Positions 26,128-34,524 of a stretch of 64,000 nt of DNA are shown here, piece by piece (within the stretch, counting starts at the first letter, position 1; every line of letters starts with the position of its first letter). The notes beneath the pieces were generated by a model. The model was given only the letters and a program-made list of their open reading frames with translations, made no database searches and had not been told where the DNA came from. The stretch lies in contig JAJDXQ010000046.1 of assembly GCA_022823185.1 (NCBI GenBank), positions 282,956 to 346,955 on the forward strand. The letters are read 5' to 3'. The position numbers were made by a program, and so were the translations under genes. This DNA comes from Caldilineaceae bacterium. GTDB taxonomy: Bacteria > Chloroflexota > Anaerolineae > Caldilineales > Caldilineaceae.

Positions 26128-27027
26128 ATGACGACAATTCCAAGCGCGAATTACGCTCTTATCGGGGGCTCCGGCACGTGGGGGGCGCGATTCCCCGAAG
26201 ACCTGGAGATGCCGAACGTTGAACTGACGGACTATTTTGAGGGTTTCGACACGCCGTATGGCCGGTCGGCGCCATTCAAGTTGCTAAAGATTGCGGGGCA
26301 GCCGGTGTGGCGAACGGCGATGCACGGGATGTGGGACCATGGGGGCGGACAGGGTTCGCGGCCGCGCACGCCCTGGCTGGCGGCCAAGCAGGTGGGCTGG
26401 GTGCTGGAGCAGGCGGGCGTACAGTGGGCCATGGTCGAGGCATCGGTTGGCGGGATACAGCGGCCGGACAAGCCGGGGGCGCCTCTGCCTCCGTGGAGCA
26501 TTACGATCAACAGCGACTACATGTTGTTTTTCAGGCCGGAAGAGGACCAACCCTTTTTCGGGGGCCGTAAGCGTTCTGCCCGCTTCAAGGATCCATTCTG
26601 TCCGATCATGAGCAAGCTCCTCTATGAAGCCGCGCAGAAGGAGCCAAAGTTTGTGGGCGTTTACGAAGACGCGATTTACGTTTGCACTGCGTGGGGGCGA
26701 TTTGAGACGCCCAAGGAGATCCAGGTTTACGCGGACATGGGCGCGCATGTGGTAGGCCATACGCTGGCGCATGAGCTGCCGGTGTTCCGCAAGGCCGGCG
26801 TACGGCTGGCCTCGGTTGGCATCATCTCGAACCACGCTGAGGGCAGGGATGAGTGGGTCGGGGACAGTCCGGATGCGATGGCTGACTTTTACTTCAGCTG
26901 CCCCCACTATCTGGGCCCCGTGATGGCCAACGCCATGCAGGCACTGATTGAGAGCGGCGCGACGCCGCCCGAGGAACCGGACATCTATCTGTACGGTCTG
27001 GGGCAGTTTCCGGTTGAAGGGGCCTAG
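26128..27027 (+). CDS. MTAP/PNP-family nucleoside phosphorylase, probably 6-oxopurine type
   Basis: The protein has 299 residues from the ATG at 26128 (AGGAA site). The phosphate-binding opening is ALIGGSGTWG. FDTPYGRSAPFKL, AMHGMWDHGGGQGSRPRTPW and LEQAGVQWAMVEASVGG follow the MTAP order. The strongest match is WGRFETPKEIQVYADMGAHVVG with a Glu-containing helix and VGIISNHAEGRDEW, which corresponds to the base-binding loop. The Asn in ISN is characteristic of enzymes acting on 6-oxopurines such as inosine or methylthioinosine, while MTA-specific enzymes have Asp. The reaction would be phosphorolysis of an imported nucleoside to base and ribose-1-phosphate or an analogue. It is last in the transporter cluster and ends 43 bases before a convergent gene. 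Confidence 0.78.
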   Translation: MTTIPSANYALIGGSGTWGARFPEDLEMPNVELTDYFEGFDTPYGRSAPFKLLKIAGQPVWRTAMHGMWDHGGGQGSRPRTPWLAAKQVGWVLEQAGVQWAMVEASVGGIQRPDKPGAPLPPWSITINSDYMLFFRPEEDQPFFGGRKRSARFKDPFCPIMSKLLYEAAQKEPKFVGVYEDAIYVCTAWGRFETPKEIQVYADMGAHVVGHTLAHELPVFRKAGVRLASVGIISNHAEGRDEWVGDSPDAMADFYFSCPHYLGPVMANAMQALIESGATPPEEPDIYLYGLGQFPVEGA

Positions 27028-27070
27028 CGGGACGGCGAGGCGACTGCAACGCCTGTGTACCTGTTTCGTT

Positions 27071-27799
27071 CTATTCTGAAGTGGCTGGCTCGCTCTCCGC
27101 TACAGTGGGTGAACCAGCAGTCCAGACCGTTCGCGCTTCGTCGGCCAGTTCGCAGGTTTCCAGCGTCAGGTCTCTGCGCAGATGGCTGGGGCCGCCGGTG
27201 GGTTCGCCGGGCTCGTCGGCAACGGTCAGACACAGGGCGGCGTCTGATCCGTTCTTCAGTTCAATCTGGCCCCGTTCGTTGAAACTGAACTTCTGCAGGG
27301 GCGAGTCGGAGCAGCCGGCAAGGATCAGGTCGGCGCCGGGCTCCGGACCGCTGGCTGCAACACAGAGGTCGTATGCCGGCATCTGAATCTGTCCCGGCGA
27401 AGGCGAGTCGAATTGGAACATCTCATCGTCGGCGCCTGGCTTGCAAGTGTGAGCGGTGAGGGCGCCCTGCAGATTCAGGGAACTCCCGAACCCGGGAACG
27501 TCCACGCAGTAGAATTCCGGTTCGTCCAGCGGGTCAAGCAGTTGAATCAGGCCGACGGCGGCGGGCGCGAGATCTGGCGTCTCTGCGGCTGGCGTATCCG
27601 TGGCTGGCGTATCGACGGCAGTGGGTTGCGGATTGAGCGAAGCCGGCGCGGGCAACTGGCAGGCGGCGAACGCCCAAGCGATTGCCGTCATGGCAAGGCA
27701 GCGCAGGGCGCTGCTGCCTATCTGATTGAGCCTTGCTTTGCGGGTCCTGGCCACTGCGTCGTATGCTTTCGGCTCCGGTCGCCTGTTCGGGCGGCCCAT
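27071..27799 (-). CDS. Secreted lipoprotein with ricin-type beta-trefoil-like domain
   Basis: The protein has 242 residues. A long basic N-terminal region leads into a hydrophobic stretch ending AFAAC, a lipobox-like site, then a Pro/Thr/Ala linker (about 50-80). The domain (about 88-225) has repeats typical of ricin B-like trefoils: FYCVDVPG, YDLCVAASG and ALCLTVADE, each followed by a hydrophobic core strand, with paired Cys. The first 20 residues are unusually long for a signal peptide, so an internal start (GTG near residue 15) is possible. A TATAAT stands 28 bases upstream. It may bind carbohydrate on the cell surface; its neighbour is a sulfatase in the opposite direction. Confidence 0.62.
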   Translation of the reverse strand: MGRPNRRPEPKAYDAVARTRKARLNQIGSSALRCLAMTAIAWAFAACQLPAPASLNPQPTAVDTPATDTPAAETPDLAPAAVGLIQLLDPLDEPEFYCVDVPGFGSSLNLQGALTAHTCKPGADDEMFQFDSPSPGQIQMPAYDLCVAASGPEPGADLILAGCSDSPLQKFSFNERGQIELKNGSDAALCLTVADEPGEPTGGPSHLRRDLTLETCELADEARTVWTAGSPTVAESEPATSE

Positions 27800-27826
27800 G
27801 GTCCTGCCTGTGGATTTATGATTGCA

Positions 27827-27832
27827 TTATAC
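27827..27832 (-). promoter_or_regulatory. TATAAT -10 box before the ricin-like lipoprotein gene
   Basis: A perfect TATAAT on the minus strand sits 28 bases before the ATG at 27799. The -35 position is a poor TTCTGG at 17 bases. The leader would be only about 20 bases long. Confidence 0.42.
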
Positions 27833-27902
27833 ACCCACTCTTCCAGCTCCAGAATCCGAATCCATCGCTCCGTTCGGATTGCAGACCTGTCACGCCAAAG
27901 AG

Positions 27903-29261
27903 ATGTCGAACCAGCCAAACATCCTCCTTTTTCTCACTGACGATCACGGCCAGTGGGCGAGTTCGCCCTATGGCAACGGGGAAGTGAGAACGCCAAACCT
28001 GGCGCGCCTGGCAGCCACCGGGATGGTGATGGAGAACGCCTTTACGCCGGCGCCGGTCTGTTCGCCGGCGCGTGCCTCCCTGCTGACCGGGCTGACGCCG
28101 TCGCAGCATGGCATTCACGACTACATCGCGATGGCATTTGACCGGGGCGCGTGGCTGACCGATGAGCAGACACTGCCCCGGCTCTTGCAGGGGGCAGGCT
28201 ACAGGACCGGGCTGGCCGGGAAGTGGCATGTTGGCAACGAGGACAGACCGGCACAGGGATTCGACTCCTGGTTCAGCGTGGGCAGCGCCTACCCGCTCTT
28301 GCATCAAGGGAGGCGCGGTTACTGCAACCAGGGCCGCATGGAGACGCTTGAAGGGTTCACCAACGACATACTTGCTGACCGCGCGGTCCGGTTTGTGGAA
28401 GCAGAAGACGAGCGGCCCTTTTTTCTGCTCATTGGCCTGACCGCGACGCACGGGCCCTGGCGCGGCCATCCGGAACGGCATGCGCGCCAATACCGCGACG
28501 CAACGTTTTGCGATATCCCAGCGGATGATACCTATGCTTTTGGCGAGCAGGCGCTGGAATCCCTGAGTGTCGAACGGCAACTTGAACGGGAGGCGCAGGC
28601 GCAGTACTATGCGGCGGTCAGCCACGTTGACGAGATTGTCGGAAGCGTTGTTGGGGCGGTGGAAAGGGCCGGAAAACTGAACGACACGCTCGTCGTCTAT
28701 ACGTCGGATCACGGGCTGAATTGCGGCCATCATGGCATCTGGGGAAAGGGCAACGGCACCATCCCGCTGAACATGCTGGAGGAGTCGATCCGCGTTCCGC
28801 TGCTGGTGCGCTGGCCGGGGGTCATTGCTGGGGGCGGGCGGCGCGAGGAGACGGTGGACCACCTGGATGTCTTTCAGACTTTGGCCGCGGCCGGCGGCGC
28901 GGCGCTGCCGGCCGATTGTGACTACGCGGGGAGAGATATGTTACCGCTACTGTGCGGGCGGGCGGGAGAAGTGAAGTGGCGGGACGTTCAGTATGGCGAG
29001 TATGGGACGGCGCGGATGGTCCGCGCTGGCAGGTATAAGCTGGTTGCGCGATACCCGGACGGACCGAACGAGTTTTTCGACCTGGAAAATGACCCGCGCG
29101 AGAGCCGCAATCTGACGGGCTGCGCCGCCCACGAGACCCTGATCTCGGAGCTCTCCGCGATGCTGGAATCCTACTTTCTCCGCTACTCGAGGCCGGGCAA
29201 GAGTGGTTTGCTGGGACCCAAATTGCCCCAGCACAACATGACGGAGGCCTGGCGAGTGTAG
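27903..29261 (+). CDS. Type I sulfatase (formylglycine-dependent family)
   Basis: The protein has 452 residues from the ATG at 27903; a longer frame from 27822 adds residues without family similarity and overlaps the divergent promoter. The N-terminal metal motif LLFLTDDHGQW has Asp13 and Asp14. The activation motif is C53-S-P-A-R, the Cys form converted to formylglycine in aerobes by FGE. GLAGKWHVG and VVYTSDHGLNCGHHGIWGKG carry the further sulfate- and metal-binding Lys, Asp and His. The C-terminal domain ends with YDLENDPRE-type text (FFDLENDPRESRNL). No signal peptide is visible, so it would be cytoplasmic. Arylsulfatase, glycan sulfatase or phosphonate-type activity cannot be distinguished. 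Confidence 0.9.
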   Translation: MSNQPNILLFLTDDHGQWASSPYGNGEVRTPNLARLAATGMVMENAFTPAPVCSPARASLLTGLTPSQHGIHDYIAMAFDRGAWLTDEQTLPRLLQGAGYRTGLAGKWHVGNEDRPAQGFDSWFSVGSAYPLLHQGRRGYCNQGRMETLEGFTNDILADRAVRFVEAEDERPFFLLIGLTATHGPWRGHPERHARQYRDATFCDIPADDTYAFGEQALESLSVERQLEREAQAQYYAAVSHVDEIVGSVVGAVERAGKLNDTLVVYTSDHGLNCGHHGIWGKGNGTIPLNMLEESIRVPLLVRWPGVIAGGGRREETVDHLDVFQTLAAAGGAALPADCDYAGRDMLPLLCGRAGEVKWRDVQYGEYGTARMVRAGRYKLVARYPDGPNEFFDLENDPRESRNLTGCAAHETLISELSAMLESYFLRYSRPGKSGLLGPKLPQHNMTEAWRV

Positions 29262-29264
29262 CGG

Positions 29265-30686
29265 TCAGGCGGGTTGCTCCGACTTTGATCTGAGTGACCA
29301 GAGGAGCGCGAACGCCACAACAACGGCAACGATCAGGAACTGGGTTCGGAAGGCCTGGCTGATCGCCAGAGGGGAGGCGACGGTCACGTCAACAGCCGCG
29401 CCGGCGAAGCGGGAGACATTGGCGGCGAAAACGGCGCCCAGCAGAGCGATCCCGGTCGTCTGCCCCAACATGCGCGTCAAACCAACCATTCCTGAGGCGA
29501 CGCCCAGGCGGCCGCGGGGCGCGATCGCCAATATGACGGTGCTGTTGGGGCTCATGAACAGTCCGATGCCGAGGCCCATGGGCAGCATGCGCAGCAGGAA
29601 GACTAGCTGACCGTCGTTGACGCTGGCGGTGCTGGCGGCGAGGAAACCTGCGATAAGGCCTGCCAGCCCTAACAGGGTGACCCGGTGGGCGCCGAGCCGG
29701 TCGGCGAGATAGCCGGCAGCCGGCGCAATCAGCGCAATTTCGATCGAAACGATCGCCATCACGAAGCCAACCTGAAGGATGTTCAGACGGAGGGCAAGCT
29801 GCATGAAGAAGGGCATCAGGAAGGTAACGCCTGATGTCGCGATGGCGGCGAGCCCTGCGAGCGCAAGGTGGAGGGTAAAGGGCCGGCTGCGGAACAGGTA
29901 AAAGTCGAGCACGGGGTGGGGAATGCGTCGTTCCAGCAGGAGGAATGCCGCGATGCCGACTGCGCTGGCAGCAAAGAGCAGCAGAACGATGGTGTGCGCG
30001 AATCCGGCATGCTGGCCGAAGGTAAGGCCGAGCGAGAAGGTGAACAGGGTCGCGCCGATCAGCGCCGCGCCCCAGACATCAAAGTGTTGCGATGCGCCGG
30101 ACGGCAGCAGCGCGGGAATGTAACGGGCGGCCAGCAGGGCGGCAACAAGACCACAGGGTACGAGGATGAAGAAACCGATTCGCCAGCCAAATTGGCCAAT
30201 CAGATAGCCCCCCAATGTAGGTCCCACGAAGTGGCCAAATGAGTTGGCGCCGGCAGAGATGCCGAGGACGCGTCCCTTTTCCTCATCGGGAAAGACCTCG
30301 GCAACGATGGCCATGGAGAGCACAGTAATCACGGCGGCCCCCGCGGACTGGAGGACGCGAAATCCGATCAGGAAGTAGACGTTGGGGGCAAGCGCGCAGA
30401 GAAGTGACGCCAGCGCGAAGCAGAGGAGTCCGGCGATGTAGATGCCTCTCTTGCCGAACATGTCGGCCAGGCGGCCTACGCTGAGGATCACGACGGTCAA
30501 GGTGATCTGGAAGCCGAGAAGCACCCATTGGATTGTGGCAAAGTCGGTCTGCAACTCTTGGGAAAGGGTCGGAAGCGCGGCCTGGATGATGCTGTGGTTC
30601 AGGGCATGGACCAGAAGACCGGCGATGACGGCCAGCAGCACAGCCCACTTGCGCGCCGTTTCTTCAGACAGGACATTTGTCTTCAT
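29265..30686 (-). CDS. MFS transporter, DHA2 (EmrB/QacA-like) 14-TM type
   Basis: The protein has 473 residues and about 14 membrane segments. The opening AVLLAVIAGLLVHALNHSIIQAALPTLSQEL is the usual first helix of the DHA2 drug:H+ antiporter family, followed by motif A GRLADMFGKRG and a motif C-like GANSFGHFVGPTLGGYL. Members export drugs or metabolites, and some move amino acids. It is convergent with the sulfatase gene, with only three bases between the stop codons, and no partner gene is linked to it. Confidence 0.88.
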   Translation of the reverse strand: MKTNVLSEETARKWAVLLAVIAGLLVHALNHSIIQAALPTLSQELQTDFATIQWVLLGFQITLTVVILSVGRLADMFGKRGIYIAGLLCFALASLLCALAPNVYFLIGFRVLQSAGAAVITVLSMAIVAEVFPDEEKGRVLGISAGANSFGHFVGPTLGGYLIGQFGWRIGFFILVPCGLVAALLAARYIPALLPSGASQHFDVWGAALIGATLFTFSLGLTFGQHAGFAHTIVLLLFAASAVGIAAFLLLERRIPHPVLDFYLFRSRPFTLHLALAGLAAIATSGVTFLMPFFMQLALRLNILQVGFVMAIVSIEIALIAPAAGYLADRLGAHRVTLLGLAGLIAGFLAASTASVNDGQLVFLLRMLPMGLGIGLFMSPNSTVILAIAPRGRLGVASGMVGLTRMLGQTTGIALLGAVFAANVSRFAGAAVDVTVASPLAISQAFRTQFLIVAVVVAFALLWSLRSKSEQPA

Positions 30687-30783
30687 GTAGCGCCCCTGCC
30701 CGGCTCGAACTTCGCATCAGGGCCTTGATGGCCGAATAGAAGGGAGGTGACATCCTCCGGATAGGCCAGCTTTTGCGCCAGAT

Positions 30784-32136
30784 TTACAGTTCCCCCAAGG
30801 CCTGGAACAAATGGCCGGTGTAGAGGATTGAGCGCACATAATCTTCGACGAAGATGTTCTCGTTGGGCGCGTGCAGGTTGGAGTTTGGGTGGCCCGCGCC
30901 TCCGCCCGAGATGCCGGGGATGCCGAACGTTCCGCACAGCTGATACATGGGGCCGCCGCCTGCGGACGAAGGGTAGACCACGGGCTCCGCGCCGAAAATG
31001 TCGCGGGCGACGGTTATGCTGGTCTTGACCCAGGGGTGGTCGACCTGGGAGCGGTAGGGCCACAGCTGCGCCAGGAGTTCTACGTCGACGTCAGTGAATC
31101 CTCGCCGGTCCAGGTGCTCCCTTACAAGGCGCAGAACCAGGTCGGGGTTCAGGTCGGGGACCAACCTGAAATCCACTTTGGCCGATGCCTTGTTAGGGAG
31201 GACGGTTTTCAGGCCGGGACCCGTATAACCTGACAGAAATCCGCAGATCGTGCAGGTCGGGTCGAAGAGGAGTTGCTTGACAACGTCCGCGCCGGTGGCC
31301 CCTTTCAGGAACGAACTGATGCCGAAGTCCTGTTTGGATTCTTCCTCATCAAAAGGAATGCCTCTGAGGTATTCCCATTCCTCTTCGGTGGGCTTGACGA
31401 CGTAGTCCATCAGCCCGTCGACGGAGATATTTTCGTTCTCGTCCTTGAGGCTGGCGAGGGCCCAGATCAGGCGCCATGCGGGGTTGCCGACGATGGGGGC
31501 GTTCATGGAGTGCAGATCGCTGCTTGCCCCGCTGACGGAAAATCCCAGATAGGCGATTCCCTTCATTCCCAGGGCGAAGACCGGTCTGCCGGCCCCGTCC
31601 CTCCGTCCGCCTTCCCACAGGCAGGCATCGGCGCCCTCGAGGAGGCTGCGATTTTCCTCGACGAAACGCCCCAGATTGGGGCTGCCGACCTCCTCCTCTC
31701 CTTCGACGACCCACTTGATTCGGAATGGAATCTCTCCGATCTCCTCTTGATATGCCCTGATGGCCTGAACGCGGGCCATCCAAGGCCCCTTGTTATCGGA
31801 TACGCCGCGGGCCCAAACGCGGCCGTCTCTGATTTCGGCGTCGAAGGGGCCGGAATCCCACAGTTCGAGGGGCTCAGCTGGCTGCACGTCGTAGTGGTTG
31901 TAGATCATCAGCGTCTTGTCGCCGCTGCCCATTTCGCCGTAGACGACAGGCGCCCCTCCTTCGACCTGGATTATCCTGGAGTCGAATCCAACGCCCTGCA
32001 ACCGGTCTTTGACCCAGTCGGCGGTCTCTTCAATGCCTATTCCCTGCGCAATGATGCTCGGCTTTCGACAAAACTCTTGAAGCTCGGACAGAAACTGCTC
32101 CTGGTTGGCTTGGACGTTGGCCTCGAATCGATCCAT
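30784..32136 (-). CDS. M20-family metallopeptidase (dipeptidase / deacylase-like)
   Basis: The protein has 450 residues; GGAGAATCC precedes the ATG at 32136. Metal-binding motifs are in order: IYNHYDVQPA (H-x-D), then GVSDNKGPW, the catalytic EGEEEVGSPNL and later YPSSAGGGPMY with GHPNSNLHAPNENI, supplying the last His. The inserted lid domain begins at SGASSDLHSMN. This layout matches the carnosinase/ArgE/DapE-like M20 group that hydrolyses dipeptides or N-acyl amino acids. Neighbours include an AstE/AspA-type deacylase and a racemase-like protein, which supports an N-acyl amino acid or hydantoin-type degradation theme. Confidence 0.92.
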   Translation of the reverse strand: MDRFEANVQANQEQFLSELQEFCRKPSIIAQGIGIEETADWVKDRLQGVGFDSRIIQVEGGAPVVYGEMGSGDKTLMIYNHYDVQPAEPLELWDSGPFDAEIRDGRVWARGVSDNKGPWMARVQAIRAYQEEIGEIPFRIKWVVEGEEEVGSPNLGRFVEENRSLLEGADACLWEGGRRDGAGRPVFALGMKGIAYLGFSVSGASSDLHSMNAPIVGNPAWRLIWALASLKDENENISVDGLMDYVVKPTEEEWEYLRGIPFDEEESKQDFGISSFLKGATGADVVKQLLFDPTCTICGFLSGYTGPGLKTVLPNKASAKVDFRLVPDLNPDLVLRLVREHLDRRGFTDVDVELLAQLWPYRSQVDHPWVKTSITVARDIFGAEPVVYPSSAGGGPMYQLCGTFGIPGISGGGAGHPNSNLHAPNENIFVEDYVRSILYTGHLFQALGEL

Positions 32137-32291
32137 TGGATTCTCCTAAGGTGACGTGCAGGGAAAGTTTGCGGCAGCTCGGGCGTCTGCTTGAGATGGC
32201 GCTGAGGCAACGGCCCGCCGCGCTCGATATACGGCTGCTTGTTCCGAACGCGGCGGTCGTGCGCAGTCGACGGGCAGTGTCAGGCCGGTCG

Positions 32292-33086
32292 TCAATTCAA
32301 CGATGGGACTGCGTCGGCGGCTACAGGGAAACGAGCGTGCTTGGTAAACGAGAGTTGAAGCTGGTACTCGCTGTAGTAACGGCGGGCGGCAGCGACCATT
32401 TCGATATACTTGAGCGCGGTGATCATCGGGTCCAGCACTGTTACCGGGACGGCGCGCGCGACGGGTTCAAGCAGACCTGACCACAGGGTACAGGCAAAAA
32501 AGACGGCGTCGGCGCCATCCTCTTCGAGGGCGAGTCGGGCCTGGTTGACACCTTCTTCGCGGGCGGTCCGGTCCATTTCGGCAACGACGATGCGCCGCAG
32601 TTCCGATTCATCCTGTTCGAACAGCTGCATGGACATGTCGGGATCGGGATGGTCGAAGTGAGCTTCACGTACGGATGCCAGCCATGGGGCCATGTTGTAC
32701 TGGTGAACCAGATGGTTCCAGGAGCCGCTATTCTTGTTGCCGGCGATTATCGTTACCCGGCCCAGGGCAGGCGCAGTGTGGGCCAGCGCTTCGAAAGGAC
32801 CAGAGACGGGAATCTTGACGAGTTTTTTGGCTTCCTGCAGGCCAGGATCGGCGCAACAGCCGATCGAAATGCCATCGAAACCCTCCTTCTCGCCTTCGAT
32901 GACGGCGTGGAGGAGCTGGTTCGTGAAGTAGGCCGGCGAGGCCAGGTAAGGGGTCTTGGGCACATCTTGCAGGCTGCGAACGACAAGCTCAGTGTCGGGG
33001 CAGGCAGCAGGCTGAAGAATGTTGGACGTGTACTCGTCGTACATGTCTGTCCCCAGCGGATTGATGTAGAGGATTCGGATGCTCAT
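32292..33086 (-). CDS. Asp/Glu/hydantoin racemase superfamily protein
   Basis: The protein has 264 residues; AAGGAGC precedes the ATG at 33086. The two half-sites each carry the superfamily Cys: ISIGCCADPGL (Cys77/78) and FFACTLWSG (Cys199). PVSGPFEALAHTAPALGRVTII between them is the typical second-domain entry. The superfamily includes aspartate and glutamate racemases, hydantoin racemase, arylmalonate decarboxylase and maleate cis-trans isomerase. The opening IRILYINPLGTDMYDEYT resembles hydantoin racemases. The presence of both Cys suggests racemase or isomerase activity rather than decarboxylation. It sits between the M20 peptidase and an MFS transporter. Confidence 0.83.
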   Translation of the reverse strand: MSIRILYINPLGTDMYDEYTSNILQPAACPDTELVVRSLQDVPKTPYLASPAYFTNQLLHAVIEGEKEGFDGISIGCCADPGLQEAKKLVKIPVSGPFEALAHTAPALGRVTIIAGNKNSGSWNHLVHQYNMAPWLASVREAHFDHPDPDMSMQLFEQDESELRRIVVAEMDRTAREEGVNQARLALEEDGADAVFFACTLWSGLLEPVARAVPVTVLDPMITALKYIEMVAAARRYYSEYQLQLSFTKHARFPVAADAVPSLN

Positions 33087-33196
33087 GGCTATGCTCCTTG
33101 CGTCACTGCGTCTTTCGCCATGACGCAGCTGGTGGTGTGTTTTGGGGACTGATTTGGATCTTAAGTTGAATCACGAGAGCATGTTCTGGTTTGGGG

Positions 33197-34441
33197 TCAG
33201 AAATTGAACTGCAGGAACCTGAAGCGCTGTCTGAATTCCGGCAGGAAAAAGGATGCCAGGCCGGTCAGGGCAGCCATGCCTGCCAGTGCATACATGCTGA
33301 CATCCAGCCCGAAGACGTCGCCCAACATACCGATTGGCGTTACGAGCAGGGCCCCGATGCCCCAGACCATTCCCATCATGACGCCGGATGCCATCGCCAT
33401 CCGGTCCGGGGCGAGCTCCTGGGCCAGCACGGTTGCGACAGGCTGGCTGGCGAACAGAGTCATGCCGGCGAGGATCAGCATGAGCAGGCTCAGGATTCCA
33501 TCGGTGCGGACGAAGGCGAAGATCGCGAGGGAGGTGATGAGCAGAGAAAGGACGATTACCCAGGAGGCGGAATAGCGGTCGGCGAGATGGCCGCCGACGA
33601 GACCGCCCAGTGCGCCAAACAGGGAGAGCGCAGATAGGCCGAGGCCGCCGATGAGAAGGCTAACGGCCCGGCTGTCGACGAGGAAGATGGGCAGGAAGGT
33701 TCTGAAGCCGCCCCAAATTGCGGCGCGGAACGTCATCAGAACTGCCAGCAGAATGAGGGGGCCGATGAACGTTTGCGCGGCGGATGCCAGGCTACCGCTT
33801 TGTGGCTGGCCCGAGTCGGAGACGGGTCTTTCCTTGGGAACGTCGACGCCAATGTAGTAGTAGATGGCGGCGGCGGCAAGCAGCCCGAAGGGGATCATGA
33901 GGTATGTCGATTCCAGGCCGAACAGGGTAACGACCCCGACGCTCAGGAGCGGCCCGACCGCGATACCGATGTTGCCGGCAAAGGCGAAGATGGACATGGC
34001 GGTTCCGTGCCGGCCGCCGGAGGTTGCGCGGACCATCATGGCCGCGTGGGGGTGGAAGATGGCGTTGCTGAATCGTCCAAACACAACACAGACCATAAGC
34101 AGAGAGTAGGTGGGCGCGAGACCAATGAAGCTCATGCCGAGGGCGGCCCCGATCAATCCCAGGATCATGAACCAGGCGCGGGGGAAGCGATCCACCAGCC
34201 AGCCGATGAAGGGTTGCACAGGCATCAACATGAAACTGGTGAGGGAGGTAAAGAAACCTACGTCGGTCAGGGTGAGCTCCATTCGGTCGATAAGCAGGGG
34301 CCACAGGGGGATAAGCGTAGCGTAGTACATGTCACCCACGAGGTGGCCGAATGAGAGCACGCCGAGTCTGAATTTGTCGAGCTTTACCGCCCTGGCGGCG
34401 GGCGCCTGTGAAAGCGCGCCCACATTGACGTCGGAACTCAC
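33197..34441 (-). CDS. MFS transporter, 12-TM, fosmidomycin-resistance-like
   Basis: The protein has 414 residues, starting with GTG at 34441. It has about 12 membrane segments in two halves; motif A variants are GWLVDRFPRAW in the first half and GGHLADRYSASW in the second, and GRFSNAIFHPHAAMMV with TSGGRHGTAMSIFAFAGNIG is characteristic of the Fsr-type group. A hydrophilic loop with KERPVSDSGQPQSG separates the halves. The substrate is unknown. It lies between the racemase-like and the AstE/AspA-like genes, all leftward, so it may import or export the intermediate they share. Confidence 0.87.
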   Translation of the reverse strand: MSSDVNVGALSQAPAARAVKLDKFRLGVLSFGHLVGDMYYATLIPLWPLLIDRMELTLTDVGFFTSLTSFMLMPVQPFIGWLVDRFPRAWFMILGLIGAALGMSFIGLAPTYSLLMVCVVFGRFSNAIFHPHAAMMVRATSGGRHGTAMSIFAFAGNIGIAVGPLLSVGVVTLFGLESTYLMIPFGLLAAAAIYYYIGVDVPKERPVSDSGQPQSGSLASAAQTFIGPLILLAVLMTFRAAIWGGFRTFLPIFLVDSRAVSLLIGGLGLSALSLFGALGGLVGGHLADRYSASWVIVLSLLITSLAIFAFVRTDGILSLLMLILAGMTLFASQPVATVLAQELAPDRMAMASGVMMGMVWGIGALLVTPIGMLGDVFGLDVSMYALAGMAALTGLASFFLPEFRQRFRFLQFNF

Positions 34442-34524
34442 GATCTGCTGTCCCTTGATGCGCGGGCCTGAATCAGGGAGCCTGCCCGGATGATGCGAAC
34501 CGGTCGACGGCCTTTCGGTGAATG

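Noticed and set aside
29257..29270. Shared terminator between the convergent sulfatase and MFS genes
   Set aside because: Only three bases lie between the stop codons and I see no hairpin there.
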